A DNA stretch of 16,436 nt from Candidatus Pelagibacter sp. (GTDB taxonomy: Bacteria; Pseudomonadota; Alphaproteobacteria; Pelagibacterales; Pelagibacteraceae). A program made the position numbers and the translations under genes. This document shows, piece by piece, positions 1-8,497 of the stretch. The number at the start of each line of letters is the position of its first letter. The stretch's first letter is position 1. The DNA lies in NCBI GenBank assembly GCA_016777545.1, contig JADHRH010000008.1:1-16436 (forward strand), in the 5' to 3' direction. The notes beneath the pieces were generated by a model that was not told where the DNA came from, made no database searches, and worked only from the letters and a program-made list of their open reading frames with translations.

Positions 1-3000
1 TTAACTGTAATTCCAGTTATCCCGCCTGAATTAAGACCTCTAGTACCTTTGGATGGAGGTAGATTTGCTACTTCAGATTTAAATGATCTTTATAGAAGAG
101 TAATCAATAGAAATAATCGTCTAAAGAGATTAATGGATCTTAAGGCTCCAGACATTATTGTTAGAAATGAAAAAAGAATGCTTCAGGAATCAGTGGATGC
201 ACTTTTCGACAATGGAAGAAGAGGTAGAGTAATTACTGGAACAGGCAAAAGGCCTCTTAAATCATTAGCTGAAATGCTTAAAGGTAAGCAGGGTAGGTTT
301 AGACAAAACTTATTAGGTAAAAGAGTAGATTATTCAGGAAGATCTGTAATCGTCGTAGGACCAGACCTTAAACTTCATGAATGTGGTTTACCAAAAAAAA
401 TGGCTCTTGAACTATTCAAACCATTTTTATATGCAAGATTAAATAAATTAGGTTTAGCATCAACAATCAAACAAGCTAAAAAGTTAGTTGAAAAAGAAAC
501 TAATGCAGTTTGGGATGCATTAGAACTTATTGTAAGAGAACACCCAGTTTTATTAAACCGTGCTCCAACTCTTCACAGATTAGGTGTGCAAGCATTTGAA
601 CCTAAGTTAATTGAAGGTGATGCCATTGAGTTACACCCGTTATGTTGTGCAGCTTTTAATGCTGATTTTGATGGAGATCAGATGGCAGTTCACGTTCCAT
701 TAAGTTTGGAAGCGCAGCTAGAAGCAAGAATTTTGATGCTTTCTACTAATAATATTTTAAGTCCATCAAATGGAAAACCTATTATTGTACCGAGTCAGGA
801 TATGATTTTAGGTTTATATTATTTGTCTCAAGCTCCTTTTCAAACAGAAAAACCAGATGGCTATTTTATAAATAATGATGAAATTGAACATGCTTTGTCT
901 ACAGGTCAAATAAAAGTTCATTCTACTATTGTTTCAAGATTTGAAACTCTTGATGAAAATGGAAATAAAAAAGTTGAAAAACACACTACAACTGCTGGAA
1001 GATTTTTATTAGCAAACTTACTGCCTAAACATAAAGATATTACATTTTCAATGATTGATAGATTACTACCTAAGAAAACGGTATCAGAAATTATTGATAG
1101 CGTATTTAGATTTTGTGGTCAGAAAACTACCGTTATATTCTGTGACCACTTAAAAGATTTAGGTTTCAAACATGCATTTAAAGCAGGTATTTCTTTTGGT
1201 AAAGATGACTTAGTTATTCCAGAAAACAAAGGTCAATTAATTGAAGATACCAAAAAACTAATTGCTGATTATGAAAATCAATATTCTGAAGGTTTGATTA
1301 CTCGAGGTGAAAAATATAACAAAGTAGTTGATGCTTGGTCTAAGTGTACAGATAAAGTTGCTGGTGAAATGATGAGAGGTATTTCTGCAACTGAAAGTAC
1401 TGCTGATGGAATGAAAATTAATTCTGTATTTATGATGGCAGATAGTGGTGCGAGAGGATCTGCAGCTCAAATGAAACAATTAGCTGGGATGAGAGGACTA
1501 ATTGCTAAACCATCTGGTGAAATTATTGAGACACCCATTATATCAAACTTTAAAGAAGGTCTAACAGCCCTAGAATACTTTAACTCTACCCATGGAGCCA
1601 GAAAAGGTCTGGCAGATACTGCATTAAAAACAGCAAGTTCTGGATATTTAACAAGAAGATTATGTGATGTTGCTCAAGATTTAACAATTTCAAAAATTAA
1701 ATGTGATAATCCAGGTTTTATTGAATTAGCAGAAATTCTTGAAGGTGGAAATGTTGTTGTCAGTTTATCTGAAAGAGCTCTTGGAAGAGTAACAGCATTT
1801 GATGTTAAAAATCCTATTACTGGTGAAGTTGTAATTAAAAAAGAAACAATGATCGATGAAGCTGGTTGCGATAAAATTGATGCAGCAGGGGTTAAATTTA
1901 TTAAAGCATACTCTGTTATGACTTGTAGCTCTAAAAAAGGTGTTTGTGCAACTTGTTATGGACGTGATTTATCTAGAGGAAAAATGGTACACGTAGGTGA
2001 AGCAATTGGCATGATCTCAGCTCAATCAATTGGTGAACCAGGCACGCAATTAACAATGAGAACTTTCCACGTTGGTGGAACAGCCTCTGTTAAGCAAGAA
2101 TCTCAAATTATTACTAAATCAGCTGGTACTTTAAAAATAATTAATTCTAACTTATTAGAGGACTCTAAAAAGAATTTGATAGTAATGGGAAGAAATACTC
2201 AGCTATCAATTGAAGATGATAATGGCGTTCAAGTTGCTGTTTATAAAGTTGCCTATGGTTCAAAATTATTTTTCCAGAATGGTGATAAAGTCAAAGCAAA
2301 TGAAAAAATTTGTGAATGGGATCCTTATACAACACCAGTTATTGCTGAAAAAAGTGGTATAGCAGGTTACGTTGATTTAATTGACGGTGTTTCAATTCAA
2401 GAAACTACTGATGATGCAACAGGTATTTCATCTAAATCAGTTATTGATTGGAGAGCTCAATCAAAAAATACTGATTTAAAACCAAGAATTACTTTAAGAG
2501 ATGACAAAGGTAATGTTATTAAAAAAGCTGATGACAATGAAGCCAGATATTATTTAGTTCCAGACTCAATTCTTTCAGTGAAAGATGGTCAAAAAATATT
2601 TGCTGGTGACATAATAGCTAGACTTCCAAAAGAAACCACTAAAACAAAAGATATTACGGGAGGTCTACCTCGTGTAGCTGAATTATTTGAAGCTAGAAAA
2701 GCTAAAGATAGTGCAATAATTGCAGAAAATGATGGCCAAGTTTTATTTGGTAAAGAAGTAAGAGGAAAACAAAGAATTTCTATTCAACCTGAAAATGGAG
2801 AACCTTCAAACTATCTAATTCCAAAAGGCAAACATATTAATTTCAACCAAGGTGAAAAAATTAAAAAAGGTGAGTATCTTTTAGATGGACAACCGTTACC
2901 ACATGATATTCTAAGAATACTTGGTATAAAAGATTTAACAGAATACTTTGTTAACCAAGTACAAGAAGTTTATAGGTTACAAGGTGTAATTATAAACGAC

Positions 3001-3444
3001 AAACATATTGAAACGATTCTAAGACAAATGCTTAAAAAAGTAGAAGTTAAAGAGTCTGGTGACTCGAGTTATTTACCAGGTGAGATGATAGATAGAATTA
3101 AATTTGATAATACAAATGAAAAGCTTGTTGCTGATGGAAAAAATCCAGCAACTGGAGAAAGAGTTTTAATGGGTATTACTAAAGCATCTTTACAAACAGA
3201 GTCTTTTATATCAGCAGCTTCATTCCAAGAAACTACAAGAGTTCTTACAGATGCGGCTATTAAAGGTAAAGTTGACCCACTTAATGGCTTAAAAGAGAAC
3301 GTCATTGTTGGTAGATTAGTTCCAGCTGGAACAGGTCACATTAAGAACAAATGGAACAAGAATGCTTTAGAAGCAGATAATAAGTTCTTGGCCGATCAAG
3401 ATAAAATTGAACCAGCAGAACCCACTGAAACTCAAGCAAACTAA
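1..3444 (+). CDS. rpoC: RNA polymerase subunit beta' (5' end outside window)
   Basis: This is the catalytic beta' subunit of RNA polymerase. The frame is open from base 1, so the gene enters from the left. The first visible residues ([20 protein letters not shown]) match the lid region, so roughly 240 N-terminal residues are missing (estimated from E. coli numbering). The TTG at base 49 is an internal Leu codon, not a start. The Mg2+-binding active-site motif NADFDGD lies at 658-678. The second zinc site has all four Cys codons: 1702-1704, 1924-1926, 1945-1947 and 1954-1956. [13 protein letters not shown] at about 2032-2070 begins the trigger-loop region. About 200 residues later [14 protein letters not shown] resumes it, so an SI3-like insertion sits between, as in other proteobacteria. 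The 1147 visible residues plus the missing part give about 1385, the usual size. The C-terminal tail is charged and variable. The stop is TAA. Confidence 0.99.
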   Translation, partial: LTVIPVIPPELRPLVPLDGGRFATSDLNDLYRRVINRNNRLKRLMDLKAPDIIVRNEKRMLQESVDALFDNGRRGRVITGTGKRPLKSLAEMLKGKQGRFRQNLLGKRVDYSGRSVIVVGPDLKLHECGLPKKMALELFKPFLYARLNKLGLASTIKQAKKLVEKETNAVWDALELIVREHPVLLNRAPTLHRLGVQAFEPKLIEGDAIELHPLCCAAFNADFDGDQMAVHVPLSLEAQLEARILMLSTNNILSPSNGKPIIVPSQDMILGLYYLSQAPFQTEKPDGYFINNDEIEHALSTGQIKVHSTIVSRFETLDENGNKKVEKHTTTAGRFLLANLLPKHKDITFSMIDRLLPKKTVSEIIDSVFRFCGQKTTVIFCDHLKDLGFKHAFKAGISFGKDDLVIPENKGQLIEDTKKLIADYENQYSEGLITRGEKYNKVVDAWSKCTDKVAGEMMRGISATESTADGMKINSVFMMADSGARGSAAQMKQLAGMRGLIAKPSGEIIETPIISNFKEGLTALEYFNSTHGARKGLADTALKTASSGYLTRRLCDVAQDLTISKIKCDNPGFIELAEILEGGNVVVSLSERALGRVTAFDVKNPITGEVVIKKETMIDEAGCDKIDAAGVKFIKAYSVMTCSSKKGVCATCYGRDLSRGKMVHVGEAIGMISAQSIGEPGTQLTMRTFHVGGTASVKQESQIITKSAGTLKIINSNLLEDSKKNLIVMGRNTQLSIEDDNGVQVAVYKVAYGSKLFFQNGDKVKANEKICEWDPYTTPVIAEKSGIAGYVDLIDGVSIQETTDDATGISSKSVIDWRAQSKNTDLKPRITLRDDKGNVIKKADDNEARYYLVPDSILSVKDGQKIFAGDIIARLPKETTKTKDITGGLPRVAELFEARKAKDSAIIAENDGQVLFGKEVRGKQRISIQPENGEPSNYLIPKGKHINFNQGEKIKKGEYLLDGQPLPHDILRILGIKDLTEYFVNQVQEVYRLQGVIINDKHIETILRQMLKKVEVKESGDSSYLPGEMIDRIKFDNTNEKLVADGKNPATGERVLMGITKASLQTESFISAASFQETTRVLTDAAIKGKVDPLNGLKENVIVGRLVPAGTGHIKNKWNKNALEADNKFLADQDKIEPAEPTETQAN

Positions 3445-3473
3445 ACAAAATAACACTCTTCAAAAGTAGTTTT

Positions 3474-3506
3474 TAGTTTGACAAACTAGAATTAAATAGT
3501 AGTTTG
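3474..3506 (+). repeat. Inverted repeat with duplicated arm
   Basis: TAGTTTG occurs at 3474-3480 and again at 3500-3506. Its exact complement CAAACTA lies between them at 3482-3488. The middle arm can pair upstream (15-base palindrome around A3481; in RNA realistically 5 bp with a 5-base loop) or downstream (7 bp, 11-base loop 3489-3499), but not both. The sequence relations are exact; any switching role is inference. Confidence 0.6.
3478..3505 (+). promoter_or_regulatory. Candidate sigma-70 promoter for the rpsL block (weak)
   Basis: A perfect TTGACA (-35) lies at 3478-3483. Sixteen bases on, TAGTTT (3500-3505) keeps the three most conserved -10 positions (T, A and final T) but not the middle. 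The -35 is embedded in a palindrome, so the match could be incidental to an RNA or operator structure. The rpsL block may equally be read through from rpoC, as no strong terminator lies between them. Confidence 0.25.
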
Positions 3507-3559
3507 GCGATGTTTTTGGTTGGAATGTAGTACCTACTTTATGGAACTAAACGCTGCCA
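3505..3559 (+). ncRNA. Predicted long imperfect hairpin in rpsL leader
   Basis: Read by eye as RNA, the nested pairings are: 3505-3508 with 3556-3559 (TGGC/GCCA), 3512-3515 with 3549-3552 (GTTT/AAAC), 3519-3521 with 3545-3547 (GTT/AAC), and 3527-3530 with 3534-3537 (GTAG/CTAC, loop TAC). The last is flanked by A-U pairs 3524-3525/3539-3540 across a U-U mismatch. Internal loops separate the helices, as in many protein-binding leader RNAs. Individual helices are short, so the fold needs comparative support. Confidence 0.4.
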
Positions 3560-3560
3560 C

Positions 3561-3582
3561 AAAATAACCTGTCAGTTATTTT
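3561..3582 (+). other. Perfect 8-bp hairpin (attenuator, weak terminator or leader stem)
   Basis: AAAATAAC (3561-3568) and GTTATTTT (3575-3582) are exact complements around the loop CTGTCA. The stem has only one G-C pair, and the following sequence is CATTC rather than a U tract, so it is a poor intrinsic terminator. It ends 34 bases before the rpsL ATG and follows the larger hairpin directly. It is more plausibly part of a leader structure or an mRNA 5'-end element than a strong terminator for rpoC. Confidence 0.45.
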
Positions 3583-3616
3583 CATTCAAAAATATATTAA
3601 TTAATTAAAAAAATTT

Positions 3617-3988
3617 ATGCCAACTATTAACCAGTTGTTAAGAAAAAAAAGAATTAAACCTGTTGCTAGGAACAAAGTTCCAGCTTTGCAGAAGCAGCCT
3701 TTAAAAAGAGGTGTTTGTGTAAAAGTTTATACAACAACTCCAAAAAAACCTAACTCAGCATTAAGGAAAGTTGCAAGAGTTAGACTATCAAATGGTTTCG
3801 AAGTTACTGCTTACATTGGTGGCGAGGGTCACAATCTACAAGAACACTCTGTTGTATTGATCAGAGGTGGTCGTGTAAAAGATTTACCAGGTGTACGTTA
3901 TCATATTCTAAGAGGAAACTTAGATACTCAAGGTGTTGCAAATAGAAAGAAGCGTAGATCTTTGTATGGAACTAAAAAGGGTAAATAA
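3617..3988 (+). CDS. rpsL: 30S ribosomal protein S12
   Basis: S12 is a 30S protein at the decoding centre and the classical site of streptomycin resistance. It has 123 residues, the family size. The decoding loop [13 protein letters not shown] is intact near residues 39-51, with the streptomycin-relevant lysines present. [13 protein letters not shown] near 84-96 includes D89, corresponding to the Asp methylthiolated by RimO in other bacteria. One oddity is [14 protein letters not shown] at 21-34, where most bacteria have an EACP-type segment. There is no Shine-Dalgarno sequence before the ATG, only an A/T tract, so initiation probably relies on an unstructured leader. It is the first gene of the 24-gene block. 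Confidence 0.99.
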   Translation: MPTINQLLRKKRIKPVARNKVPALQKQPLKRGVCVKVYTTTPKKPNSALRKVARVRLSNGFEVTAYIGGEGHNLQEHSVVLIRGGRVKDLPGVRYHILRGNLDTQGVANRKKRRSLYGTKKGK

Positions 3989-3993
3989 TAGAT

Positions 3994-4464
3994 ATGTCTA
4001 GAAAAAAAACACAACCCAAAAAAGTTGTTACCCCAGACCCGATATTTAATTCTACAATTATTCCAAAACTAATAAACTCGATTATGTATGATGGAAAAAA
4101 AGTTGTAGCTGAAAAAATAGTTTATGAAGCAATAGAAAAAATTAAATCAAAAACAAAAGAAGAGCCAATTAATGTTTTTAATGAAGCAATTAATAACATT
4201 AAACCAACTGTAGAAGTTAGATCTAGAAGAGTTGGTGGTGCAACATATCAAGTGCCAGTTGAAGTAAAATCAAAAAGAGCACAAGCTCTGGCAATCAGAT
4301 GGTTAGTTGATGCATCTAGAAAAAGAAAAGATAAACAAATGTCTGATAAAATTTTTAACGAACTGTATGATGCTTATGAAAAAAAAGGTTCTGCAGTTAA
4401 AAAAAGAGAAGATGTTCACAAAATGGCTGAGTCAAATAAAGCATTTGCTCATTTCAGGTGGTAA
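3994..4464 (+). CDS. rpsG: 30S ribosomal protein S7
   Basis: S7 is the primary 16S rRNA-binding protein that nucleates assembly of the 30S head and contacts E-site tRNA. It has 156 residues, the standard length. Recognisable parts are PDPIFNS near residue 15, the EVRSRRVGGATYQVPVEV beta-hairpin region near 75-92, the RWLVDASRKR helix and the C-terminal AHFRW. It starts 5 bases after rpsL. The codons for its final Arg-Trp (AGG TGG) form the Shine-Dalgarno of fusA. S7 is the autogenous repressor of the str operon in E. coli; whether it is here cannot be read from sequence. Confidence 0.99.
   Translation: MSRKKTQPKKVVTPDPIFNSTIIPKLINSIMYDGKKVVAEKIVYEAIEKIKSKTKEEPINVFNEAINNIKPTVEVRSRRVGGATYQVPVEVKSKRAQALAIRWLVDASRKRKDKQMSDKIFNELYDAYEKKGSAVKKREDVHKMAESNKAFAHFRW
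4456..4461 (+). promoter_or_regulatory. Shine-Dalgarno of fusA inside rpsG
   Basis: AGGTGG is a six-base complement to the usual anti-SD CCACCU and lies 9 bases before the fusA ATG (4471). It consists of the last two sense codons of rpsG, so the ribosome finishing S7 covers the fusA ribosome-binding site. Confidence 0.7.
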
Positions 4465-4470
4465 AAAATT

Positions 4471-6549
4471 ATGGCTAGAACACATACTTTAGATAAATAC
4501 AGAAACATTGGCATCATGGCACACATTGATGCTGGAAAAACCACTACTACAGAGAGAATATTATATTACACTGGTAAAAGTCATAAAATTGGTGAAGTAC
4601 ATGATGGTGCTGCAACAATGGACTGGATGGAACAAGAACAAGAAAGAGGAATAACAATTACCTCAGCCGCTACAACTTGTTTCTGGAACGATCATAGAAT
4701 TAATATTATTGATACCCCTGGGCACGTAGATTTTACTATCGAAGTTGAAAGATCTCTTAAAGTTTTAGATGGAGCTGTTTGTGTTTTTGATGGTGTAGCA
4801 GGTGTAGAACCTCAATCAGAAACTGTTTGGAGACAAGCTGACAAATATAAAGTTCCAAGAATATGTTTTGTTAATAAATTAGATAGAACAGGTGCTGATT
4901 TCTATAGATGCGTTGAAATGATTAAAGATAGACTAGGTTGTACGCCTCTACCTATTCAAATTCCCATTGGTATTGAAGCAGATTTAGTGGGTGTTGTAGA
5001 TTTAGTAAAAATGAAAGCACAAATTTGGAAAAATGAAGCTCTAGGTGCAGAGTGGGAGTACAAAGATATCCCAGATGATTTAAAAGAAATTTCTCAAAAA
5101 TATAGAACAGAATTAGTTGAGTTGGCTGTTGAGCAAGATGAGAAATTAATGGAAGCCTATTTAAATGGCGAAGAAATTAAAGAAGAAGATTTAATTAGAT
5201 GTATAAGAAAAGGTACATTAAATTTCACTTTTGTACCAATAACAACCGGTTCTGCTTTTAAAAATAAAGGTGTACAACCACTTCTTGATGCAACAATAAA
5301 TTATCTTCCAAGTCCAATTGATATTGGATCAATTAAAGGTACAAAACCTGGAACAGAAGATGAGTTAGATATGAAGTTTGATGATAAAGAGCCATTTTCT
5401 GCATTAGCTTTTAAAGTTGCTAACGATCCATTTGTTGGATCTCTTACATTTATTAGAGTTTATTCTGGTACAATTAAAACTGGTACAGCTGTATATAATA
5501 CATCAAAAGACAAAGAGGAAAGAGTTGGCAGGATGTTATTAATGCATGCAAACTCTAGAGAAGATATCAAAGAAGCTAATGCTGGAGATATAGTTGCTTT
5601 AGCTGGTCTTAAATATACTATTACAGGTCACACATTATGTGATGAAAGCAATCCAGTATTACTTGAACCAATGGAATTCCCTGAACCAGTAATAGAAATT
5701 GCAGTTGAGCCAAAAACAAAAGCTGACCAAGAAAAAATGGGTGAAGCCCTTGGTAGATTGGCAGCTGAAGACCCTTCATTTAGAGTTACCTCTGATGAAG
5801 AGTCAGGACAAACTATTATTAAAGGTATGGGAGAGTTACATTTAGATATTATTGTTGATAGAATGAAAAGAGAATTTAAAGTTGAAGCAAATGTAGGTGC
5901 TCCTCAAGTTGCTTATAGAGAAACTTTACAAAATCCTTCTGAATTTGAGTACACTCACAAAAAACAAAGTGGTGGTGCAGGACAATTTGCAAAAGTTAAG
6001 CTTTTAGTAGAACCACAAGAACCTGGTTCTGGAAGATTAGTTGAAAGTAAAATTAAAGGTGGAGCCATTCCTAAAGAGTTTATTCCAGGTGTTGAAAAAG
6101 GAATCGAAACAATTTCTGATGGTGGAATTTTAGCTGGATTTCCAATGATTGATTATAAAGTGACAATACTAGATGGTTTGCACCACGATGTCGACTCAAG
6201 TGTTTTAGCTTTTGAATTAGCTGGAAGAGCTTGTTTTAAAGAAGCTTGTACAAGAGGAACTTTAAAACTATTAGAACCAGTAATGAGAGTTGAAGTTGTA
6301 ACTCCTGAAGATTATATGGGGGATGTTATTGGAGACCTAAATAGTAGAAGAGGTCAAATTAGCACCCAAGAGCAAAGAGGAAATGCCACAGTTATTACAG
6401 CAATGGTACCTCTAGCTAATATGTTTGGTTATATTAATAGCTTAAGATCAATGTCACAAGGTAGAGCTCAATATTCAATGTTTTTTGACCATTATTCTAA
6501 AGTCCCACAAAACGTTCAGGATGAAGTAACTAAAAAGATTGCAGGCTAA
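4471..6549 (+). CDS. fusA: Elongation factor G
   Basis: EF-G is the GTPase that drives tRNA-mRNA translocation and, with RRF, ribosome recycling. It has 692 residues, normal for bacterial EF-G. G motifs: AHIDAGKT (G1, 17-24), RGITI (G2, 59-63), DTPGH (G3, 81-85, with the catalytic His), NKLD (G4, 135-138) and GSAFKN (G5, about 260). GLHHDVDSS around 569-577 is the domain IV tip loop that enters the A site. The C-terminal domain V is complete and all key residues are present. It has a good Shine-Dalgarno within the end of rpsG. It is followed after only 5 bases by rpsJ; the tuf gene normally found here is absent. Confidence 0.99.
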   Translation: MARTHTLDKYRNIGIMAHIDAGKTTTTERILYYTGKSHKIGEVHDGAATMDWMEQEQERGITITSAATTCFWNDHRINIIDTPGHVDFTIEVERSLKVLDGAVCVFDGVAGVEPQSETVWRQADKYKVPRICFVNKLDRTGADFYRCVEMIKDRLGCTPLPIQIPIGIEADLVGVVDLVKMKAQIWKNEALGAEWEYKDIPDDLKEISQKYRTELVELAVEQDEKLMEAYLNGEEIKEEDLIRCIRKGTLNFTFVPITTGSAFKNKGVQPLLDATINYLPSPIDIGSIKGTKPGTEDELDMKFDDKEPFSALAFKVANDPFVGSLTFIRVYSGTIKTGTAVYNTSKDKEERVGRMLLMHANSREDIKEANAGDIVALAGLKYTITGHTLCDESNPVLLEPMEFPEPVIEIAVEPKTKADQEKMGEALGRLAAEDPSFRVTSDEESGQTIIKGMGELHLDIIVDRMKREFKVEANVGAPQVAYRETLQNPSEFEYTHKKQSGGAGQFAKVKLLVEPQEPGSGRLVESKIKGGAIPKEFIPGVEKGIETISDGGILAGFPMIDYKVTILDGLHHDVDSSVLAFELAGRACFKEACTRGTLKLLEPVMRVEVVTPEDYMGDVIGDLNSRRGQISTQEQRGNATVITAMVPLANMFGYINSLRSMSQGRAQYSMFFDHYSKVPQNVQDEVTKKIAG

Positions 6550-6554
6550 TCATT

Positions 6555-6863
6555 ATGGAAAAACAAAATATAAGAATTAAATTAAGAGCATACGATAATA
6601 AAATTTTAGATGCTTCTACAGAAGAAATTGTAAACACTGTAAAAAGAACAGGTGCTACGATTAAAGGGCCAATACCTTTACCAACTAGAATTGAAAGATA
6701 TACAGTTTTAAAAGGTCCTCATATCGATAAAAAAAGTAGAGAACAATTTGAAACAAGAACGCATAAAAGATTAATAGATATTATAGAACCAACACCTCAA
6801 ACTGTTGAGGCTTTAATGAAACTTGATTTAGCATCAGGTGTTGATGTGGAGATTAAAATTTAA
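6555..6863 (+). CDS. rpsJ: 30S ribosomal protein S10 (NusE)
   Basis: S10 is a 30S head protein that also acts as NusE, binding NusB and NusG in antitermination and transcription-translation coupling. It has 102 residues, the usual size. Family signatures are [14 protein letters not shown] at the start, [20 protein letters not shown] with the long rRNA-penetrating loop in the middle, and [20 protein letters not shown] toward the end. In most bacteria it begins the separate S10 operon behind tuf and a promoter. Here it lies 5 bases after fusA, so it has no space for its own promoter or an S10-type leader. No strong Shine-Dalgarno is visible. Confidence 0.99.
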   Translation: MEKQNIRIKLRAYDNKILDASTEEIVNTVKRTGATIKGPIPLPTRIERYTVLKGPHIDKKSREQFETRTHKRLIDIIEPTPQTVEALMKLDLASGVDVEIKI

Positions 6864-6865
6864 TT

Positions 6866-7576
6866 ATGAGTGAAATTGCATTAATTGGAAAAAAAATTGG
6901 TATGACTAGGGAGTTCTATAAAACAGGACGACTAGTACCCGTTACAGTCATTAAGATGGAAAAAGCAAGAGTTATTCAAGTAATTAACGAGGATAAACGT
7001 GGATACAAGGCTGTGCAACTTGGTTTTGGTAAAATTAAGGCTTCAAAACTTACTAAGGCAATGAAAGGTTTTTATGCTAAAAAAAATACAGAAGCCAAAA
7101 AGAAATTAAAAGAATTTAGAGTAGAAGATACCGAACAGTATAAAGAAGGCAATGAGTTTGGATTAGAAATATTTAATGAAGTAAAATTTGTTGATACCAC
7201 ATCCAAAACTATTGGTAAGGGTTTTGCTGGAGCAATGAAAAGACATAATTTTGGGGGATTAAGAGCTACTCACGGTGTTTCAGTCTCTCACAGATCTCAT
7301 GGTTCAACTGGTCAAAGACAAGATCCAGGTAAAGTTTTTAAAGGAAAAAAAATGGCTGGACATATGGGTGACAGGTTAAGAACTATGCAAAATTTAGAAA
7401 TCGTTAAAACCGATTTAGAAAATGAATTATTATATTTAAAAGGTTCAATTCCTGGATCAAAAAACACTGAAATTTTGGTTAAAAAATCAGTTAAAGTTAT
7501 TAATAAAATGACTATTAATGAAAAAATTGTTGCTGCAGAAGAAGCTAAAAAAACACCGGATAAAAAGAAAAAATAA
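6866..7576 (+). CDS. rplC: 50S ribosomal protein L3
   Basis: L3 is an early-assembly 50S protein with a loop reaching the peptidyl-transferase centre. It has 236 residues, longer than E. coli (209), with a central insertion near 70-100 and a Lys-rich C-terminal tail (about 210-236). Start ALIGKKIGMTREF is typical. GSTGQRQDPGKVFKGKKMAGHMG around 146-168 is the conserved tip; Q152 aligns with the glutamine methylated by PrmB in enterobacteria. It starts at TAATTATG, 2 bases after rpsJ, and its TAA overlaps the rplD ATG by one base. Confidence 0.99.
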   Translation: MSEIALIGKKIGMTREFYKTGRLVPVTVIKMEKARVIQVINEDKRGYKAVQLGFGKIKASKLTKAMKGFYAKKNTEAKKKLKEFRVEDTEQYKEGNEFGLEIFNEVKFVDTTSKTIGKGFAGAMKRHNFGGLRATHGVSVSHRSHGSTGQRQDPGKVFKGKKMAGHMGDRLRTMQNLEIVKTDLENELLYLKGSIPGSKNTEILVKKSVKVINKMTINEKIVAAEEAKKTPDKKKK

Positions 7577-8199
7577 TGAAAATTGATAAAATAAATTTAG
7601 ACGGAAAAAAAGTTTCTATTGAAGTTTTAGACAAAGTTTTTGGAGCTAAAATCAATAAGAAATTAGTTGATAATGTTTTATTTAAAACTAATGCAAACTA
7701 CAAGGGTAGACACGCAAAAACCAAACAACAAAATGAAATTACTGGATCTACCTCTAAAATTTATGCTCAAAAAGGAACTGGTGGTGCTAGACATGCTAGT
7801 AGAAAAGCGCCTATTTTCGTAGGTGGTGGTGTTGCACATGGTCCAAAAGGAGAGCTAGCCTACAAAAAAAGAAAATTAAATAAAAGTGAAAAAAAACTAA
7901 GTATTGCTTCATTGATAACTGAAAAAAATAAATTAAATAATCTTTTAATCTTTAATGATTTTGGAAGTGAGATTAAAAAAACAAAAGAGATGAATTTAAT
8001 AATTAAGAAATTTGAAATTACAAACTCATTAATTGTTTTAGATAAATTATCTAAAGAAAAAATAGAAAAATCTGTAAGAAATATTCCAAATGTTAAAGTT
8101 ACAGATATTAATCATTTTAGTGCTTTTGATATAATAAAATTTAAAAAAGTAGTCTTTACTGAAAGTTCAGTTAAAGAGCTAGAAAAGAGATATTCGTAA
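7576..8199 (+). CDS. rplD: 50S ribosomal protein L4
   Basis: L4 is a 50S protein whose long loop lines the nascent-peptide exit tunnel. It has 207 residues (E. coli 201). The tunnel loop (about residues 45-95) is present: GRHAKTKQQNEITGSTSK, then KGTGGARHASRKAPIFVGGG, with the Lys/Arg-rich tip. The globular remainder is Lys/Ile/Asn-rich as expected from base composition. It starts in the TAATG overlap with rplC and has no clear Shine-Dalgarno, which points to translational coupling. L4 represses the S10 operon in enterobacteria, but the leader it uses there does not exist before rpsJ here. Confidence 0.98.
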   Translation: MKIDKINLDGKKVSIEVLDKVFGAKINKKLVDNVLFKTNANYKGRHAKTKQQNEITGSTSKIYAQKGTGGARHASRKAPIFVGGGVAHGPKGELAYKKRKLNKSEKKLSIASLITEKNKLNNLLIFNDFGSEIKKTKEMNLIIKKFEITNSLIVLDKLSKEKIEKSVRNIPNVKVTDINHFSAFDIIKFKKVVFTESSVKELEKRYS

Positions 8200-8200
8200 T

Positions 8201-8494
8201 ATGGACAAGATACATCTATACGATAAGATTTTATCACCGATGGTTACTGAAAAAACCACAAATTTATCTGAGCAAAATAAAATTGTGTTTAGAGTGCCTC
8301 GTGCTGCAAACAAAACAAACTTAAAAAAAAATATTGAAAAAATTTTTAAAGTGAATGTAACAAAAATAAATATTATCAATAAACAGAATAGATCTAAGGT
8401 AACAAGAGGCAAAAAAGTTAATGTCCAAGGTTACAAAAAAGCAATAGTAACACTTAAAAAAGGTCAAAGTATTGACCTAACAACAGGAATTTAA
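8201..8494 (+). CDS. rplW: 50S ribosomal protein L23
   Basis: L23 sits at the exit of the peptide tunnel and is the docking site for trigger factor and SRP. It has 97 residues, the normal bacterial size. Recognised by YDKILSPMVTEKTTNL at the start, VFRVPRAANKTNLKKNIEKIFKVNVTKIN in the middle, and a GYKKAIVTLKKGQSID ending. The ATG follows the rplD stop after one base. A run of nine A (8323-8331) falls in the LKKN segment and is the longest A tract I noticed in the window. Confidence 0.98.
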   Translation: MDKIHLYDKILSPMVTEKTTNLSEQNKIVFRVPRAANKTNLKKNIEKIFKVNVTKINIINKQNRSKVTRGKKVNVQGYKKAIVTLKKGQSIDLTTGI

Positions 8495-8497
8495 GAA

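Larger units (their letters stand above)
3445..3616 (+). promoter_or_regulatory. rpoC-rpsL intergenic region, probable structured leader
   Basis: This is the only non-coding stretch over 10 bases after rpoC. No tRNA and no convincing small ORF is seen. It holds a 15-base near-palindrome with a repeated arm (3474-3506), a long imperfect hairpin (3505-3559), a perfect 8-bp hairpin (3561-3582) and a 29-base pure A/T tract next to the rpsL start (3588-3616). It precedes 24 packed ribosomal and related genes, so it is the natural place for transcriptional or autogenous control. In E. coli S7 controls the str operon, but its target there lies between rpsL and rpsG, so direct homology is not implied. 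The regulatory role is inferred; the repeats are seen. Confidence 0.55.

Noticed and set aside
49..51. TTG as a start codon for rpoC
   Set aside because: The frame is open to base 1 and the upstream residues match the conserved beta' lid; the gene simply enters from outside the window.
1258..1479. Minus-strand ORF of 73 codons
   Set aside because: It lies wholly inside rpoC, is rich in Ser/Thr/His/Phe as expected of an antisense shadow, and has no recognisable family.
3069..3305. Minus-strand ORF of 78 codons
   Set aside because: Antisense shadow of the conserved rpoC C-terminal region, with no supporting ribosome-binding site or family.
3561..3582. Rho-independent terminator of rpoC
   Set aside because: The stem is nearly all A-U and is not followed by a U tract; kept only as an uncharacterised hairpin.
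3591..3607. TTAA-rich palindromic run as an origin or attachment site
   Set aside because: It is a simple A/T tract next to rpsL, with no DnaA-like boxes or direct repeats bordering any insertion.
4307..4492. Plus-strand ORF of 61 codons overlapping the rpsG end
   Set aside because: Alternative frame of rpsG and the fusA start; no family resemblance.
8179..8412. Minus-strand ORF of 77 codons, Phe/Ile/Leu-rich and membrane-like
   Set aside because: The hydrophobicity is the mirror of Lys/Asn-rich L23 codons on the other strand.
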